A DNA stretch of 64,000 nt from Oscheius sp. JU75 (GCA_037178855.1 JASJZC010000001.1:2542001-2606000), one strand, 5' to 3'. Positions 11,884 through 22,230 are shown, counted from the first letter of the stretch. Notes: generated from the sequence alone by a model not told the origin. Translations and numbers: made by a program.

Positions 11884-12262
11884 GAGGCAGACAGAGAGAA
11901 TACAACAGCTTTAAACATATTTTATTCAGAAGGCGAGATTTTCCAACGACATTAGACTCCCTTGACATCCGATCTTCACTTAAGCTCTGGGTCGGTCGGA
12001 CGAAGGGTCCTCTGTCTTGTTTCTCATCATCCTCTCCCTCCTGCTTATTGCCCTCGTTCACTTCCTTCTTCTCCTCCGCCTATTCTCCAGAGCAGCTGAC
12101 TTTTTTTTCCTTCCTGGCCACCATCCAGTCCAGCGGCAGAGTCAGATCGACGATCCTCTTCTTGGTCGTCTGGATCAGATGCCTATCCAATCTCGACATC
12201 TTCCTTGCGCCCCTGCTCGATACATTGATGACAGTTCCGCTCAGTCTCTGTCTCTGTCCAAG
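11884..12262 (-). pseudogene. Degenerate second copy of the kinase-tail fragment
   Basis: Matches 9490-9850 in order, on the minus strand, and keeps the AATAAA-bearing 3' part. The coding part is broken: the conserved LDYYEEP exon start is missing, the middle is altered near 12170-12200, and the splice donor reads GGATGG. It is not expected to be expressed as protein. Confidence 0.5.
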
Positions 12263-12431
12263 AACCTAGAACTTACGGTCTTCTCTACCGACGCGGTAGA
12301 CATCAGCATATGAAAATCCACAAAGGAAATCTGGAGCTAGGAAGACATCGCCACTAGACACATATCGGACAGAGTATTATTCATAATTTATACGCAAATG
12401 CGCAAAGTTCAATGAACCTTCTTCGCGATCT

Positions 12432-14883
12432 TCAGTAGTCGAGCTCCTTGATGAAGTCCAGGGTACGCTTCTTCGATTGATCCATGGCCTGCTCCATGCG
12501 TGCAGTGAGGTACTTGGTCACGTCGCTAAGCTGCCCAGAGGCTTTGGACTTGGTCTGAGAGAGCTTGGCCTAAAATTTAAGACTTTTTCTTACCAAGAAA
12601 AATCACTCACTCTAGTTTCCTCTTTGCTCAGATGCAAGTTCTTGTCTACAGCCTTAATAGTTGGCATGATCCATCTGCTCGAGGTTTCCGTGTAGGTTTC
12701 AGCACAAACATGCATGACAGTAGCGATCGCGGTCACGTGAGCCACAGTTGCGATGACCTGATCCGCTAGAAGCTTCCTTCCAGTCGCGGCTTGCTGAAAG
12801 TAGGAAGTGATTGAACTTCGATACTCTCTGTGTTACCTTGTCAGCAATCTCCGTCATCCTTTTGATGATTTCCGCAATTTCTCGAATCTTGCTGGCCATA
12901 TACTGTAAAAGTTTTGTAAGTGTACACCGTACAGTAAGCCTACCCTGAAAGAATAAAAGAAACTGGAATTCTTTATCTCTTTCTTGGCCTCAGTCAACAG
13001 GACCATTCCCTTTTCCAGATATTCAATCATTTCTGATAGCTCAGTGAAGTTCCCCATCTTCTTTACCTGTTTCTATAAATAACGACCTTCAAAGTTTTTT
13101 TAACCCGCTCTCTCATTTCCTGCTCGTATTTCTCGATCTGATCCGCGTATTCCCTTTCTGTAGCGGCCTCTCCCTCGTAGGCGATCTTCATTTGTTCCTT
13201 CTTCACCTTCTCCATTTTGTTGTTAGATTCACAGGTCAGACAGCCACGATGCAACTCTTGCAACATCTGAAAGGAAAGATTTGACCTTACGCAATACGAT
13301 TGGCAGGCCAACGTAGGTTTTACAGTCAGAATAGGGAACCGAATTCGACAATGGGAACGAACATAACTGTAACAAAGGTGTTATCCTGACTTCTCGATGC
13401 CTGTCAAAAGATTCTGGTAGCCATTCAGATGGCTGTTTCTCCCTATCTCTGTCTATCTGTCTGTCACACGACCTTTTGCTTCATTAGCTAAGTATTCAAC
13501 GCGACCATACTAGAGGTAAGTCTCATAACGAACAATGAATGCGCTCGCTGACTGAACTGAACAAAGCAACTTACTTCAATAGTTCGTCTGAACTTTGTCA
13601 CAACCGTCTCCGCTTCAGTTTCACAAACTTCGGCAGCAATATTGAGCTTTTTCAGATAATTGTCGAGCATGAAGGCCCGCGCTTCCCTTTCATCCTGCGT
13701 TAAAGGACTGTCGGTAATCAAAAAACAAAGACAAACCGATGATAACAGTTTGATTGTGCTCCTTAGAACACTTGGAATCTCAATCAGATTCAACTTTACT
13801 CGACTCATACTTTCGTCAGCTTGACGAAAGGAAGCACACATGCTGTCAACCATCTGAATCAATGATGCGCGGAAGCTTCTGAAATACGAGATTTCAAAAA
13901 CAGTCTAAGCCATACTTTGGAGAAGTGAGAATCTTGAACTGCTCGATGGGCATCAGATCCGAGACCAAAGAAACCTCTGGCACCAGAGCAGCAATTTGGA
14001 CGAGGTTTTCGGCAACAATAAGAACTGCCTAGAAGTCAGCACTACTTGTTTTCAAATCTACTTCTGATTGTCAGTGTATCTATGTGTGTCTGTCTTTCTG
14101 TCTGAAGACTTGTAGACATTAGTTTGGACGCGAGGGACTAGGGGTTCGATGCCACTCGAGGTCTAATTTTTTTAGTATTATTTTGTAGCTATTTTTTTAG
14201 CTGATTATTAATGTGTAATCATAATGAGGGATTATAATCTTCAAAATAAATTACAGAGCTTGAAAGTTTTAGCGAAAAAGTGGTGTATGTGTTACAGTTG
14301 GTATTGAATGCAACTAGTTGAAATTGAACGTTCAATTCCAACTAGTTGGGTTCAATACCAACGAATGTTCAATTCCAACTGCAACATATCTGTTACTAAT
14401 GATAAGAGACGCCCCGAGTTCGAAGCTATTTTTAGAAGACAAACGCAATAGAAAGAAGCCCAAAGGGGAGAAACGAACAGGTTTACATAATCCTTCTCCC
14501 CCTAGACAATCTTTACACTTCATAAAAATTAAAGCACCAAAATCTCCAGTTCATCAAAGCACCTTACCTCTTGGAAGGCTCCAATGCTGACCATTTTATT
14601 GACAAGAGCAGCAGACTGCATGAGACCGAATGTTATTTTAAGCTAAACAGTACTTGGTAATCCAGCAAGGATTGTGAACTTACCTCATACTCGGAATCGA
14701 TTTCTCCCAAGCAATTGTGAAATTCTGCATCGGTGTAGTTCTAAAATAATCGTCATTGAGAGTTAGACTAGTTTACACCTTTTTAGGAACATCCGGACAG
14801 AAGCTCGATGATCTTACCACACGAACACTGCTTGAAGCAGTTACTGGCAGGTAGAGTAGACAGCACAGCAATGGTATAAGCAT
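12432..14883 (-). CDS. Secreted all-helical protein with a central hydrophobic segment
   Basis: Eleven exons join in phase on the minus strand: 14883-14779, 14740-14684, 14615-14568, 14028-13916, 13878-13737, 13694-13575, 13266-13087, 13066-12944, 12902-12837, 12793-12611 and 12569-12432, giving 424 aa. It begins with a clear signal peptide (MLIPLLCCLLYLPVTASS). A few cysteines follow. The body is predicted helix with a strongly charged coiled coil (exon 7, EKYEQEMRERVKK) and an uncharged Ala/Val/Ile-rich stretch in exon 10 (QVIATVAHVTAIATVMHV) that could be a membrane-seeking or buried hairpin. The end is a Lys-rich amphipathic helix. A TATA-like TTTAAATA lies about 33 bp upstream of the ATG. 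Long helices around a hydrophobic segment are seen in several secreted membrane-active helical bundles, but I recognise no family and this is only a fold-level resemblance. Introns are mostly 30-60 nt; one is 539 nt. It is unrelated in sequence to its neighbours at 10.2 and 16.0 kb. Confidence 0.8.
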
Positions 14884-14914
14884 GGTGCAGGGGTCAAACG
14901 CTACTTTCTGTCTG

Positions 14915-14922
14915 TATTTAAA
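14915..14922 (-). promoter_or_regulatory. TATA-like box of the 424-aa secreted gene
   Basis: TTTAAATA read on the minus strand, 32-39 bp before the ATG at 14883. There is no 3' splice site next to this ATG, unlike the housekeeping genes, so this gene probably uses its own core promoter rather than trans-splicing. Confidence 0.35.
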
Positions 14923-15009
14923 GAATCGTCCAGTGTTGTGATAACAGCGGTGGGTTGTTTTGGCCGGAAGGGTGGTATCGACACAGCTGCGAGTTCTTCG
15001 TACCACCAT

Positions 15010-15479
15010 TTATCTTGTAAGGATCAACAGCTGGGAAAAGTTTAGCAGCAACGATCTTCAGACAGAGCTTCCCAGGAAAAATGCTTAACGTTTTCTTCCA
15101 GAATCTTCGAAGGTCAAGATACCCAAATTTAAACTACAAATTTGGTCAAAAGATAGTACACCACCCTCAAGATAAACAAGAAGTGATTCTCGGAAGAAGA
15201 TCAGAAACCGAACAACTGTCGACAACAGAAGAACGCGCGATTACGGTACCCGAGAATCAAAAGTTCTTGCGGGAGATGGCCAGCTGTTCTAGTTTTCCAG
15301 TTTCTCACTGATTGGTAGCCTCCGTTCCGACTATGGTTCTGTTCCTCTCTTCTTTCCTATCTCCTCTGCTTGTGATTCACATAGCTGAAAGACAGTACAC
15401 CACCCTCAAGATCCGTGGTTTGCGATAGACTGTCGGTTCTGGATGGCTAGTTAGAATGACTTTCTCTTTTTAAAAGGGA
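15010..15479. other. Intergenic, nothing recognised
   Basis: Sequence between the 424-aa secreted gene and a palindromic repeat. An open frame at 15081-15311 has no recognisable feature. The phrase GACAGTACACCACCCTCAAGAT is partly repeated near 15160 and 15390, so part is locally duplicated. Confidence 0.3.
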
Positions 15480-15650
15480 GCCAGTCGCTTACGCTCCTGA
15501 CGGAGCGGCTCACAATGTCGATGTTCGTTTTGTAACTTGAACTGTTTAATTCTTCTAACTCGTCTTGTCACCTCTAATCTGGGATAACACTCGCCAGAAA
15601 ACGACAAAAACATTGTTAAGTGTTATCCAGATTAGAGTTCACATGTGTCG
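15480..15650. repeat. Palindromic repeat containing TAATCTGGGATAACACT
   Basis: An imperfect inverted repeat: TCTAATCTGGGATAACACT at 15572-15590 is mirrored by AGTGTTATCCAGATTAGAG near 15620-15638, preceded by a GCTCCTGACGGAGCGGCTCAC segment. Related copies lie at 54720-54910 and, inverted and half deleted, at 25990-26160. It is probably a small foldback element. Confidence 0.6.
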
Positions 15651-16035
15651 CAGATGAAAGCCTTTTGCCAATTGAAGGTAGGATAGGTCACGGACTGAAT
15701 TTCAATATGCGACAAGGCAGGACGACAGGTTAGCCCCGACGAAATCTAAGAGACCTCTTGACATTTGCACTACTTTCTCCTTATCGTCAAAGACCAAATT
15801 AGGAGCGTTTTAAAATGAATGATTTTACTTTTTGGTACATACTGAGGCCGGAAGCACACTATCGCGATATATGTGTTTATCGACTGAGATGCAAACAGCA
15901 CTGATCGAATCGCTGTTTAAAGAGACAACTGTTTTTGCACCTGCTCTGCAATGCTTTCTAACCAGGCCCATACTATAAATGCTAAGGTAGCAGCAGGTTA
16001 CGACGTTTACCAGCGTTCTGTGGACGTCTGCAGCC

Positions 16036-17185
16036 ATGAAGCGCCACGACATGCTGCAGATTCTCAGCTTATTTGCTGCTCTCATGTTCGCGGTAAACTT
16101 TGTAATTTTCGGCCTGATGACCAATTTCAGACAGCGGACCCTCTAGCTGGAATGGATCAAGCTATAGCTGTGATTCCTCAAAGGGCGGTCAGAGTTGTGC
16201 AGGTGCGATTCTTGCTTTTTTTTAAAATAACAACTTCCCAGATTTCTGAACAAGCCAACACTATCGCCCAAACAACTTTCAATCCAACAGTTGCTGCCGA
16301 CTTCAAGGCGAAATATGCTGCACTGCTCCAGACAGAGAAAGACATTGGAGCTGAGATCAACAACATTGTCGGGCTCAGTGGTCAGATTAACGGTCTGCAT
16401 CAACAGACCCTTGTTCGAAAATTACAGGAGGAGGCCAACATCAACAATCTGAACGCACAGATCCATCGAATCGCAGCTGATGTAAGTGCCAATGAGCAGC
16501 ATTTTGCCAAGCTCAATGCTGAGCTGACTAATGTAAGTCGATGAGTTTTCAAGGTTCTATCTCGACTTTTAGGCAGAGGCACAGTTGGCTGATGCTGAGC
16601 ACGAACTGGAAAAGGCCGAGAAAAAGAAGAAGAAGAAGAAAAAGGGATGGAGAAATTTTTCCAGTAAATCGAAGATTATTTCCTGTTTTTAAAGAAATCT
16701 AGCCATTCATTGGGTGCAACGTATAATCGATTATTTCAAGAAGGAAGTTCCAAAGCGACGGCAGCTTCGGGACTCGCTAATGGACAGTAAGAACAAGGTA
16801 GCAGGTATGAGTTGTGGGCAAACGCAGATAAAAGACGCTTTCAGCGGCTCGAGACCAAAGTAACAATCAGAAACAGCACCTACAGAACCAGTTGACGGCT
16901 GCTCAACACATTGTCGCCGTTAATAATAACCTCGTGCACCGCATTAACACCCTTCTCAATCGCGGAAATGTGGCCAAGGAACAGTTGACGGGCATGTATC
17001 TCTATCTCGGTCGACTTCATCCTCACATGGAGGTCATCAACAAGAATCTGGAACTGGTTGATCAGCTGGCTGAGAAGACTCCTGCCGAATTCACCCGAAT
17101 CCTCAAAGATTCACTTGCTACTTTGCAGACGTTCAACAACGGCCAACAGACTGAAATCGCCAAGTTTCAACAGATCGTTGGATAA
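16036..17185 (+). CDS. Secreted helical (coiled-coil) protein, family copy 2
   Basis: Six in-phase exons: 16036-16092, 16131-16202, 16242-16532, 16573-16663, 16703-16804 and 16845-17185, giving 317 aa. The exon structure and phases are the same as in copies 1 and 3. Exon 1 is the same 19-residue signal peptide. The mature protein has a first helical block (about residues 44-150) rich in Gln/Asn/Ala/Glu, a Lys-rich stretch with eight successive lysines followed by GW, and a second helical block ending EIAKFQQIVG. No cysteine or membrane segment is visible after the signal peptide. It sits about 320 bp upstream of the Merlin insertion. The shared intron positions show the copies arose by DNA duplication, not by retroposition. 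The function is unknown; abundance and secretion would fit an extracellular or gut/gland product. Confidence 0.82.
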
Positions 17186-17507
17186 ATATGAAGATATTAT
17201 TCAAAATTTATTTGCTGCGGTATGTTTTTCTGGCATATTGCGGGGACTCTCGGCTTCAGATCGTCCGAATAAGTATGACAGCCCACTGTTGACGGTACGA
17301 ATGTGACAGATTAAACCTAGCTGCGTTAAATTCCGATACGATGTTTGGTTACACTGAAATAAGCCACTCTAGACAGACAGACAGAGACAGAGGACAAAGC
17401 AGACAGTTACAGCGACAGTTGGGAAGAAAGGAAAAGTAAAACCTACCAGAACTCCGGAAGAATTCATAGTGGCTGCTGCTTGGAGACTGACAAACTTGAA
17501 CTTTTTT

Positions 17508-19400
17508 GGTAATAGTTCGGCAGGCTCCCCCTTCATTCAAACGCTTTTTCGCGCGCATTTTCGAATTCGGCGGGATTTTGATTTTTCTTTTGTTCGGCCG
17601 ATTCTTCGTTATTTTTTCTCTTGTTTCTGCTGGTTTTCGTCTAGTTTTACTGAGCAATGTGCTTCGAGGTTAGTATATCAAAATACAACTGAAGCGGGTG
17701 CAAATAGATAAGAAAAACACTTTATTCTGCAGCACGTGAAAAAAGGGTGTTCTCTAGAGACTAATGGAGTCAGAGGACTGTCAAACTTGTCGTGAAGACG
17801 GGTCCTATCACGAGTAAGAAAATACAGTACCGAAAATGTGAGTAGAGAATTGTGTAGTAGGAAATTGTTTACCCAATTTCGTCGAGAATGGTTCCACGTT
17901 CTGATCCGTCGCTCATCGCCCTCGCCATGGAAATGAGCACTCCGGAGCTGGAGACTGCTTTCCTTCGTCGTTGGAATCTGCTGCTGCCTGTTGGTCGACC
18001 GATTGGACTCAACAGGAGCGGAAATCCCTACTTAGCCCTCTGCGCTGCCAAGCCCTTCAACTCGAAGAAGCCGAACTGCATGGGGAAGATCAAGGAGGTT
18101 ATGATCAACGGCAACCCTCACTTCCGCTGTACCGTTTGCCGCAACAGCAAGTCTGCTCATCATGGTCCTTCGGCATACGATCCGACTATCCAGATGGACG
18201 GGCTCCCGATCTTCAACGTGAGAGATAGCACAGGACGTCCCAATAGAAAAGTACTTTTTTTTGGAACCTTCCCTTGTTATCTCTTGTTATAGATCGACCC
18301 GAGAGATATCGTCTATGTCGTGTTCATGCTGTCTAAGGAGTACAGTCTCTCTCGTATGAACGAACTGGTTGGTCGCCAGTTGAGCAAGGAGGCTCGGGTC
18401 GAATGGTCGCAGGAAATCCGACAGCTTATGATGATTGGTCTGGCCAATGCCCCGAAGATTGGAGGAGTCGGTGATATCGTCGAGGTAGACGAGACCTACA
18501 TGAAGGGAAGAAGGAAGTCCAACAGAGGACGATACCTGCAAGGAAATCGTCTCGGTCATCAAGGCCACCGAAATAATAACTACATGGCACGCTCCCAGGG
18601 TGAGTACATAATTATCTGTAAATCATCATCCATCTAAGGTCCCTGGCTCTTCGGACTCATTTGTCGTCGCACACATGAGTGCAGAGTCTTCTGGGTTCAG
18701 GATCGTACCTCTGCCACATTGATGCCAATTCTGGAGAGGCATGTTGCCCCAGGTACTCTCATCTACAGCGACGAATGGCGCGCCTACCGTCAGATTCCTC
18801 GTCACGGTTTCCACCATGAGAGCGTGAATCACAGCGTCAATTTTGTCGACCCTGTCACCGGCTGCCACACCCAGACGATTGAGCGTCAGTGGAGAACCCT
18901 CAAGCAGGGCCTTCTCAAGCTGAGTCCGGGTGTTCGTGCCAGAACCCTGCCGTCCAAGCTCGCTCTTCACTGGTGGCTCTCCTTCAACGGCCGTCAAGTC
19001 TGCGAGGACCCCTTCCTCCGTCTTCTGGAGCTTATCTCCAAATACCACGTGCCTTGATTACTGACATTGTTTTGTTGCTTATTGTTGCCCTGTTTGTCCT
19101 GAAATGAATCCGGCGAGCAGAGAAAGGCGCTAACTTTTTACACGTAGCTCGAAGAATAAGAAACGTAGCAAGACAGCAATGAAGAATCGGAAACAACTTG
19201 AAATGTGCCGATTTCTTCTCAATTATGTTTCACTTAGCGATTGTCCAATGTGGCAACCATAAAATGCAGTAAATGACAGAAACCAGCAGAAACAAGAGAA
19301 AAAAATGACGAGAGAAAAAGGAAAATCAAAACCCCGCCGATATCGAAAATACGCGCGAAAAAGCGTTTGAATGAAGGGGGGAGCCTGCCGAACTATTACC
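17508..19400 (+). mobile_element. Complete Merlin/ISXO2-type DNA transposon
   Basis: The element starts GGTAATAGTTCGGCAGGC and ends with the reverse complement GCCTGCCGAACTATTACC. The terminal inverted repeats are about 140 bp (17508-17650 and 19262-19400). It is flanked by a perfect 8-bp target duplication, ACTTTTTT, at 17500-17507 and 19401-19408; Merlin elements make 8-9-bp duplications. It encodes a three-exon transposase. The related sequence after secreted gene copy 1 (GGAACTTTTTTTTCGGTC, near 11578) is the unoccupied target. A MITE with the same ends lies at 56296-56726. Confidence 0.92.
17888..19057 (+). CDS. ISXO2-like (Merlin) DDE transposase
   Basis: Three exons, 17888-18250, 18293-18599 and 18639-19057, join in phase to 362 aa. 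The protein excises and inserts the surrounding element. An N-terminal cysteine pair region (about residues 60-85: C..., CTVC) looks like a small zinc-binding DNA-recognition domain. The ISXO2-like catalytic core follows: first acidic residue in VDETYMKGRR, second in IYSDEWRAY, last in TIERQWRTLK. The frame is uninterrupted and both introns (42 and 39 nt) have good borders, so the gene is plausibly active or only recently silenced. ISXO2-like transposases are common in nematodes and arthropods as Merlin elements and are related to bacterial IS1595-family transposases. Confidence 0.92.
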
Positions 19401-19408
19401 ACTTTTTT

Positions 19409-20082
19409 TTCGGTCGAAGATCTATTTTAAATAGTCATCTCTCTGCCTGTGTGTATGTCTGAAGCTTTAATTGCTAACTTTTGCCAATTACTTTGTGCGG
19501 ACAGAAGGAAAGAGAAATCGAGTTGATTGGAAGGAATTGAGAACTTACTGTTATTGAGCCCCAAGGGGCGATAGCATTACTTGTATCGAAAAACTCTGGG
19601 GAACTATTTTGCTGCAGTTTCTTTCAATTGTTTTTTTTCTGATAGTTAGCGAGCAATAGTGTTGATCCTTTGAAAAGAATTGTAAGTTCCTAATTGAAGT
19701 GGACTACAATTAGAGGAAAACAGATTGCTCGCTCGCTACCAGGATCAGAGAACTTGTACTGTCTTCACTGCTCCTGCTCAACCCTGTGGAGATGAGTGGT
19801 AGAACGAGGAGATGGCTTTGGTTGCAGTTTGGTAAATGGAGTATAAGCCAAAAGGCAGTAGTAGGGCTATGTTGCTCTGTTTCTCTGTCTTTTCACCTTT
19901 CTGATAACATGCTACATCTGTCAGCCTGTCAATATCTGCAGATATTTTTCCGTCTCTTTACAGCCATCCTGTCCCTGTCACTCTCACCCTTACCGACAAT
20001 TTTGAACATTTATAGTTAACATTTGGTTTATATAGATAGTAGACAAAGAGGATGGATAGAAGTGGTCAAAGATCGTGTTCGA
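19409..20082. other. nlp-38 3' flank within the duplicated cassette
   Basis: No gene. The sequence matches 53050-53810 (through 19800) and 56040-56215 (from 19840) as reverse complements. It includes GAGCCCCAAGGGGCG, repeated near 53500 as its complement, and the motif GCGAGCAA flanking both ends of a 110-bp inverted stretch near 19650-19735. Confidence 0.4.
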
Positions 20083-20996
20083 TCAGCGGCCCCAGAGTCC
20101 GTTAGCCATCTGCCATTGTGCTCTGAAAGATTTTTTTGAAAGATTTATCGACGGAATCATCCAGAAAATAACAGCAAGCTCGTGCTAGAGAAGCATGTTA
20201 GAGGAGTAAGCAGAGGAACAGAGGGTGTCTACAAGTGTCTTTACCTATCTAACGCTTGCCGTTGGGACAACCTAAATAAGCGACTTCTAGGGGCAAAATG
20301 ATAGACAATCAAAGTAAACTTACCGCTTCTCGAGGAAAGAATTCAAGGCGTCGGAGGAGGAAGATCTGAAAATGTGTTACTGTATACGTAAGTCTTCCAT
20401 TTCATGCTCATTTTTCAGGCCGTAAACATGACTGCTTAGGGTTTTGACGTTCTGCAAAAAATTGTAGAACAGATCAAACTCTAAGAGTTTGCTGAACATC
20501 GCCACGCTATAAAAGCATGTATTTTTTCGGCTAGAAAACAAAATTTTAAAAATTTTCAATGTTTAAAAATTGTAGTTTTAGATCTGCTCTACAACTTTCT
20601 AGAGCATCATAAAGTCTGAAATTCACAGTTTGACGTGAAAAAATGGATGCGAAATGTTGCGCCTGAAGTGAAAGGCGGAGCCTACCGTTTGCCCCAAAGA
20701 GTGTTGAGCTTGGCCCAGTTTTCTGGTCGTTTCTGTTGAGATTCGAACACGTCCTAAATGAATGTTACCGCATTAATTCAGAGAGACTAACCATTCCGGC
20801 ACTTCTCTTTCCCCACAGGCCATTGGCCTTATTCCATCCCATCAACCTCTCGTCCTGAGACTGTGCGCTGGAGACGAGGACCACTAGCAGAACTGAAAGT
20901 ATGAGTTTAACTGGGGAAGCTGCACGTGCTAGGAACTCGAACCTGAATGAAAGTCTGCTTACCTGTACATGCGATCTGGCTATAGTAGGACTGCAT
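20083..20996 (-). CDS. nlp-38: NLP-38-like neuropeptide precursor (W(X6)W-amide, MIP/allatostatin-B type)
   Basis: Five minus-strand exons, 20996-20963, 20892-20792, 20753-20686, 20365-20324 and 20122-20083, join in phase to 94 aa. A signal peptide (MQSYYSQIACTVLLVVLVSS) is split by intron 1. Three peptides are bounded by KR or the C-terminus and carry an amidation Gly: one ending GWNKANGLW-G-KR, one PENWAKLNTLW-G-KR, one AQWQMANGLW-G-R at the very end. Two have tryptophans spaced W-x6-W and the middle one fits W-x6-W too. This is the myoinhibitory peptide pattern, and it matches what I recall of C. elegans NLP-38 (GWNKAHGLW, NWNKLNSLW, QWQRANGLW). Such peptides act through GPCRs of the MIP/sex-peptide-receptor type. 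Peptide borders fall near exon borders. The upstream region is split by the 21210-25410 insertion. A broken second copy is at 55140-55987. Confidence 0.9.
20448..20502. repeat. TTCTGCAAA hairpin repeat in nlp-38 intron 3
   Basis: Imperfect palindrome CGTTCTGCAAAAAATTGTAG ... GAGTTTGCTGAACATCGCC. The same hairpin stands at the matching place in the second cassette (55568-55628), so it predates the duplication. Confidence 0.55.
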
Positions 20997-21312
20997 ACTC
21001 CAGAGACTAATTTGTACCTAAAAAATAAAAGTTGAGTGTGAGTCAGAATGAGGAATTAGAAAGAAGGGAAGCGCATCGAGAGACTCGCGATTCTTGGACA
21101 TCAAATGGAAGAGACGTTCTTTGGTCTTTTGCGAGAGTCATGCAGAGAGCTACTCAGATTTTACCCTATTGCAAGTGAAATTTTTCGAAGGAATCTGTGA
21201 ACGAACAAATATTGGGTTAGTAAATAAGTCTTTTCGCTTTTTGTAAAAATGTCCTTTGCCTTGTTTACGACAACGATCGAGCTATTGCTCATAGCACCTC
21301 GTGTTGCTCACA

Positions 21313-21440
21313 GTTCGATTCCGACGACGCACTCAAAACCTGGTTGATAAACTTCTTCGCGTCGAAACCTAAGGTGTTCTACGAGCGGGCATCCGTAAGC
21401 TACCCGTGAAATGGGCGGACGTGGTACATAATAATCTACT
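21313..21440 (+). pseudogene. Mariner transposase C-terminal remnant
   Basis: Just inside the left mariner end. The plus frame from 21313 gives FDSDDALKTWLINFFASKP then KVFYER, and after a one-base frame change GIRKLPVKWADVVHNN. This is the conserved mariner C-terminus (W...FFASK...F...GI.KLP.RW..V...). The N-terminal and catalytic parts are deleted and there is a frameshift, so it is a dead internal-deletion copy. Confidence 0.7.
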
Positions 21441-21540
21441 GTTCGTTCACTACCACTTGAGGTTTCTTGGTGATAATTGGAACTTCTCGTCAAAATTTTA
21501 TGTATACCTAGTCTTCCCGTCTTATGCACTATATCTTTCC

Positions 21541-21670
21541 TATTGGGTTAGTAAATAAGTCTTTTCGGCATGGTACATCATAATAGTGATAACAACGAAT
21601 GAAAGTTGTTTGGAAGTCAATAAATTTTTACTTTTAAAAAAAGTCAAAAGACTTAGTTACCAACCCAATA
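21541..21670. mobile_element. 130-bp mariner MITE, left copy
   Basis: The ends TATTGGGTTAGTAAATAAGT and ACTTAGTTACCAACCCAATA form imperfect terminal inverted repeats of about 27 bp. Ends and size fit a non-autonomous mariner. An inverted copy at 25281-25410 forms part of the large inverted repeat. Confidence 0.7.
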
Positions 21671-21676
21671 TAAGCG

Positions 21677-22230
21677 TTGTCACTCTCTCGTGTGGTAAGA
21701 GAACAGCAGTACACTCAAACTCCAGGCTTTCCAGAGAGCGAAACATTTATTAGAGGTACTGTGGAAGTACCACCTGGATTGGATGGTTTCCAGCAGCTGG
21801 AATTTGTTCCGAAGGGGTGGCGATGCCGGGTACATAAACCTCCTGTCGACCCTGCTGTAGAAAACTGATCTTGTTTTATGATTTAAATGGGCGGGCACTC
21901 AAAACTCTTATCGCGAGAAAGATGTCGTCTTTCTCGCGATAAGAGTTTTATCAGCTAAAGTTCATATAAAAGGCTGTTGACTAGTAACCGAATATGCTCC
22001 CACGGTTGACTTGTCCCCTTATTCGGAAAACGATAAACTTGTCTCTTATTATGAGTTTTTGACATGACAAAATTCAGCTTTTTTTAATACGAATGGATAC
22101 CGCCACAATTTGTGACTAACGCTTATAGCCTATTGGGGGCATATTTTCTCGAACAGAAAATAGTACGTGCTAATAGGTCTAATTTCAGATACAACGGTGT
22201 AATGTTCCCTGTAGCTCCAATACACATCGA
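21677..22230. other. Outer part of left inverted arm, with a possible captured exon
   Basis: An open plus frame (21677-21868) reads EQQYTQTPGFPESETF and later FVPKGWRCRVHKPP before a stop, and has a slightly shortened mirror image at 25090-25280. No family is recognised. A perfect hairpin follows at 21901-21949. The remainder is AT-rich. Confidence 0.3.
21901..21949. repeat. Perfect 22-bp stem hairpin
   Basis: AAAACTCTTATCGCGAGAAAGA is followed by TGTCG and its exact reverse complement. It occurs only in the left arm of the large inverted repeat, so it was inserted or formed after that repeat. It is not followed by a gene. Confidence 0.8.

Larger units (their letters stand above)
15725..21060. 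repeat. Inverted-duplication cassette, copy A
   Basis: This region is the inverted counterpart of 55090-61790. Segments 15725-17460 match 60130-61790 (secreted helical gene), and 19840-20500 plus 20690-21060 match 55090-56215 (nlp-38), both as reverse complements and in the same order. The middle differs: copy A holds the Merlin transposon, while copy B holds a Merlin MITE and the cysteine-rich gene region. Parts of 19395-19800 and 20200-20365 also match 52815-53810, a third partial copy. Confidence 0.75.

Noticed and set aside
14101-14165. Possible tRNA (GGGGTTCGATGCC with a short outer stem)
   Set aside because: Only four outer pairs form and the T stem does not pair; no D or anticodon arm is visible.
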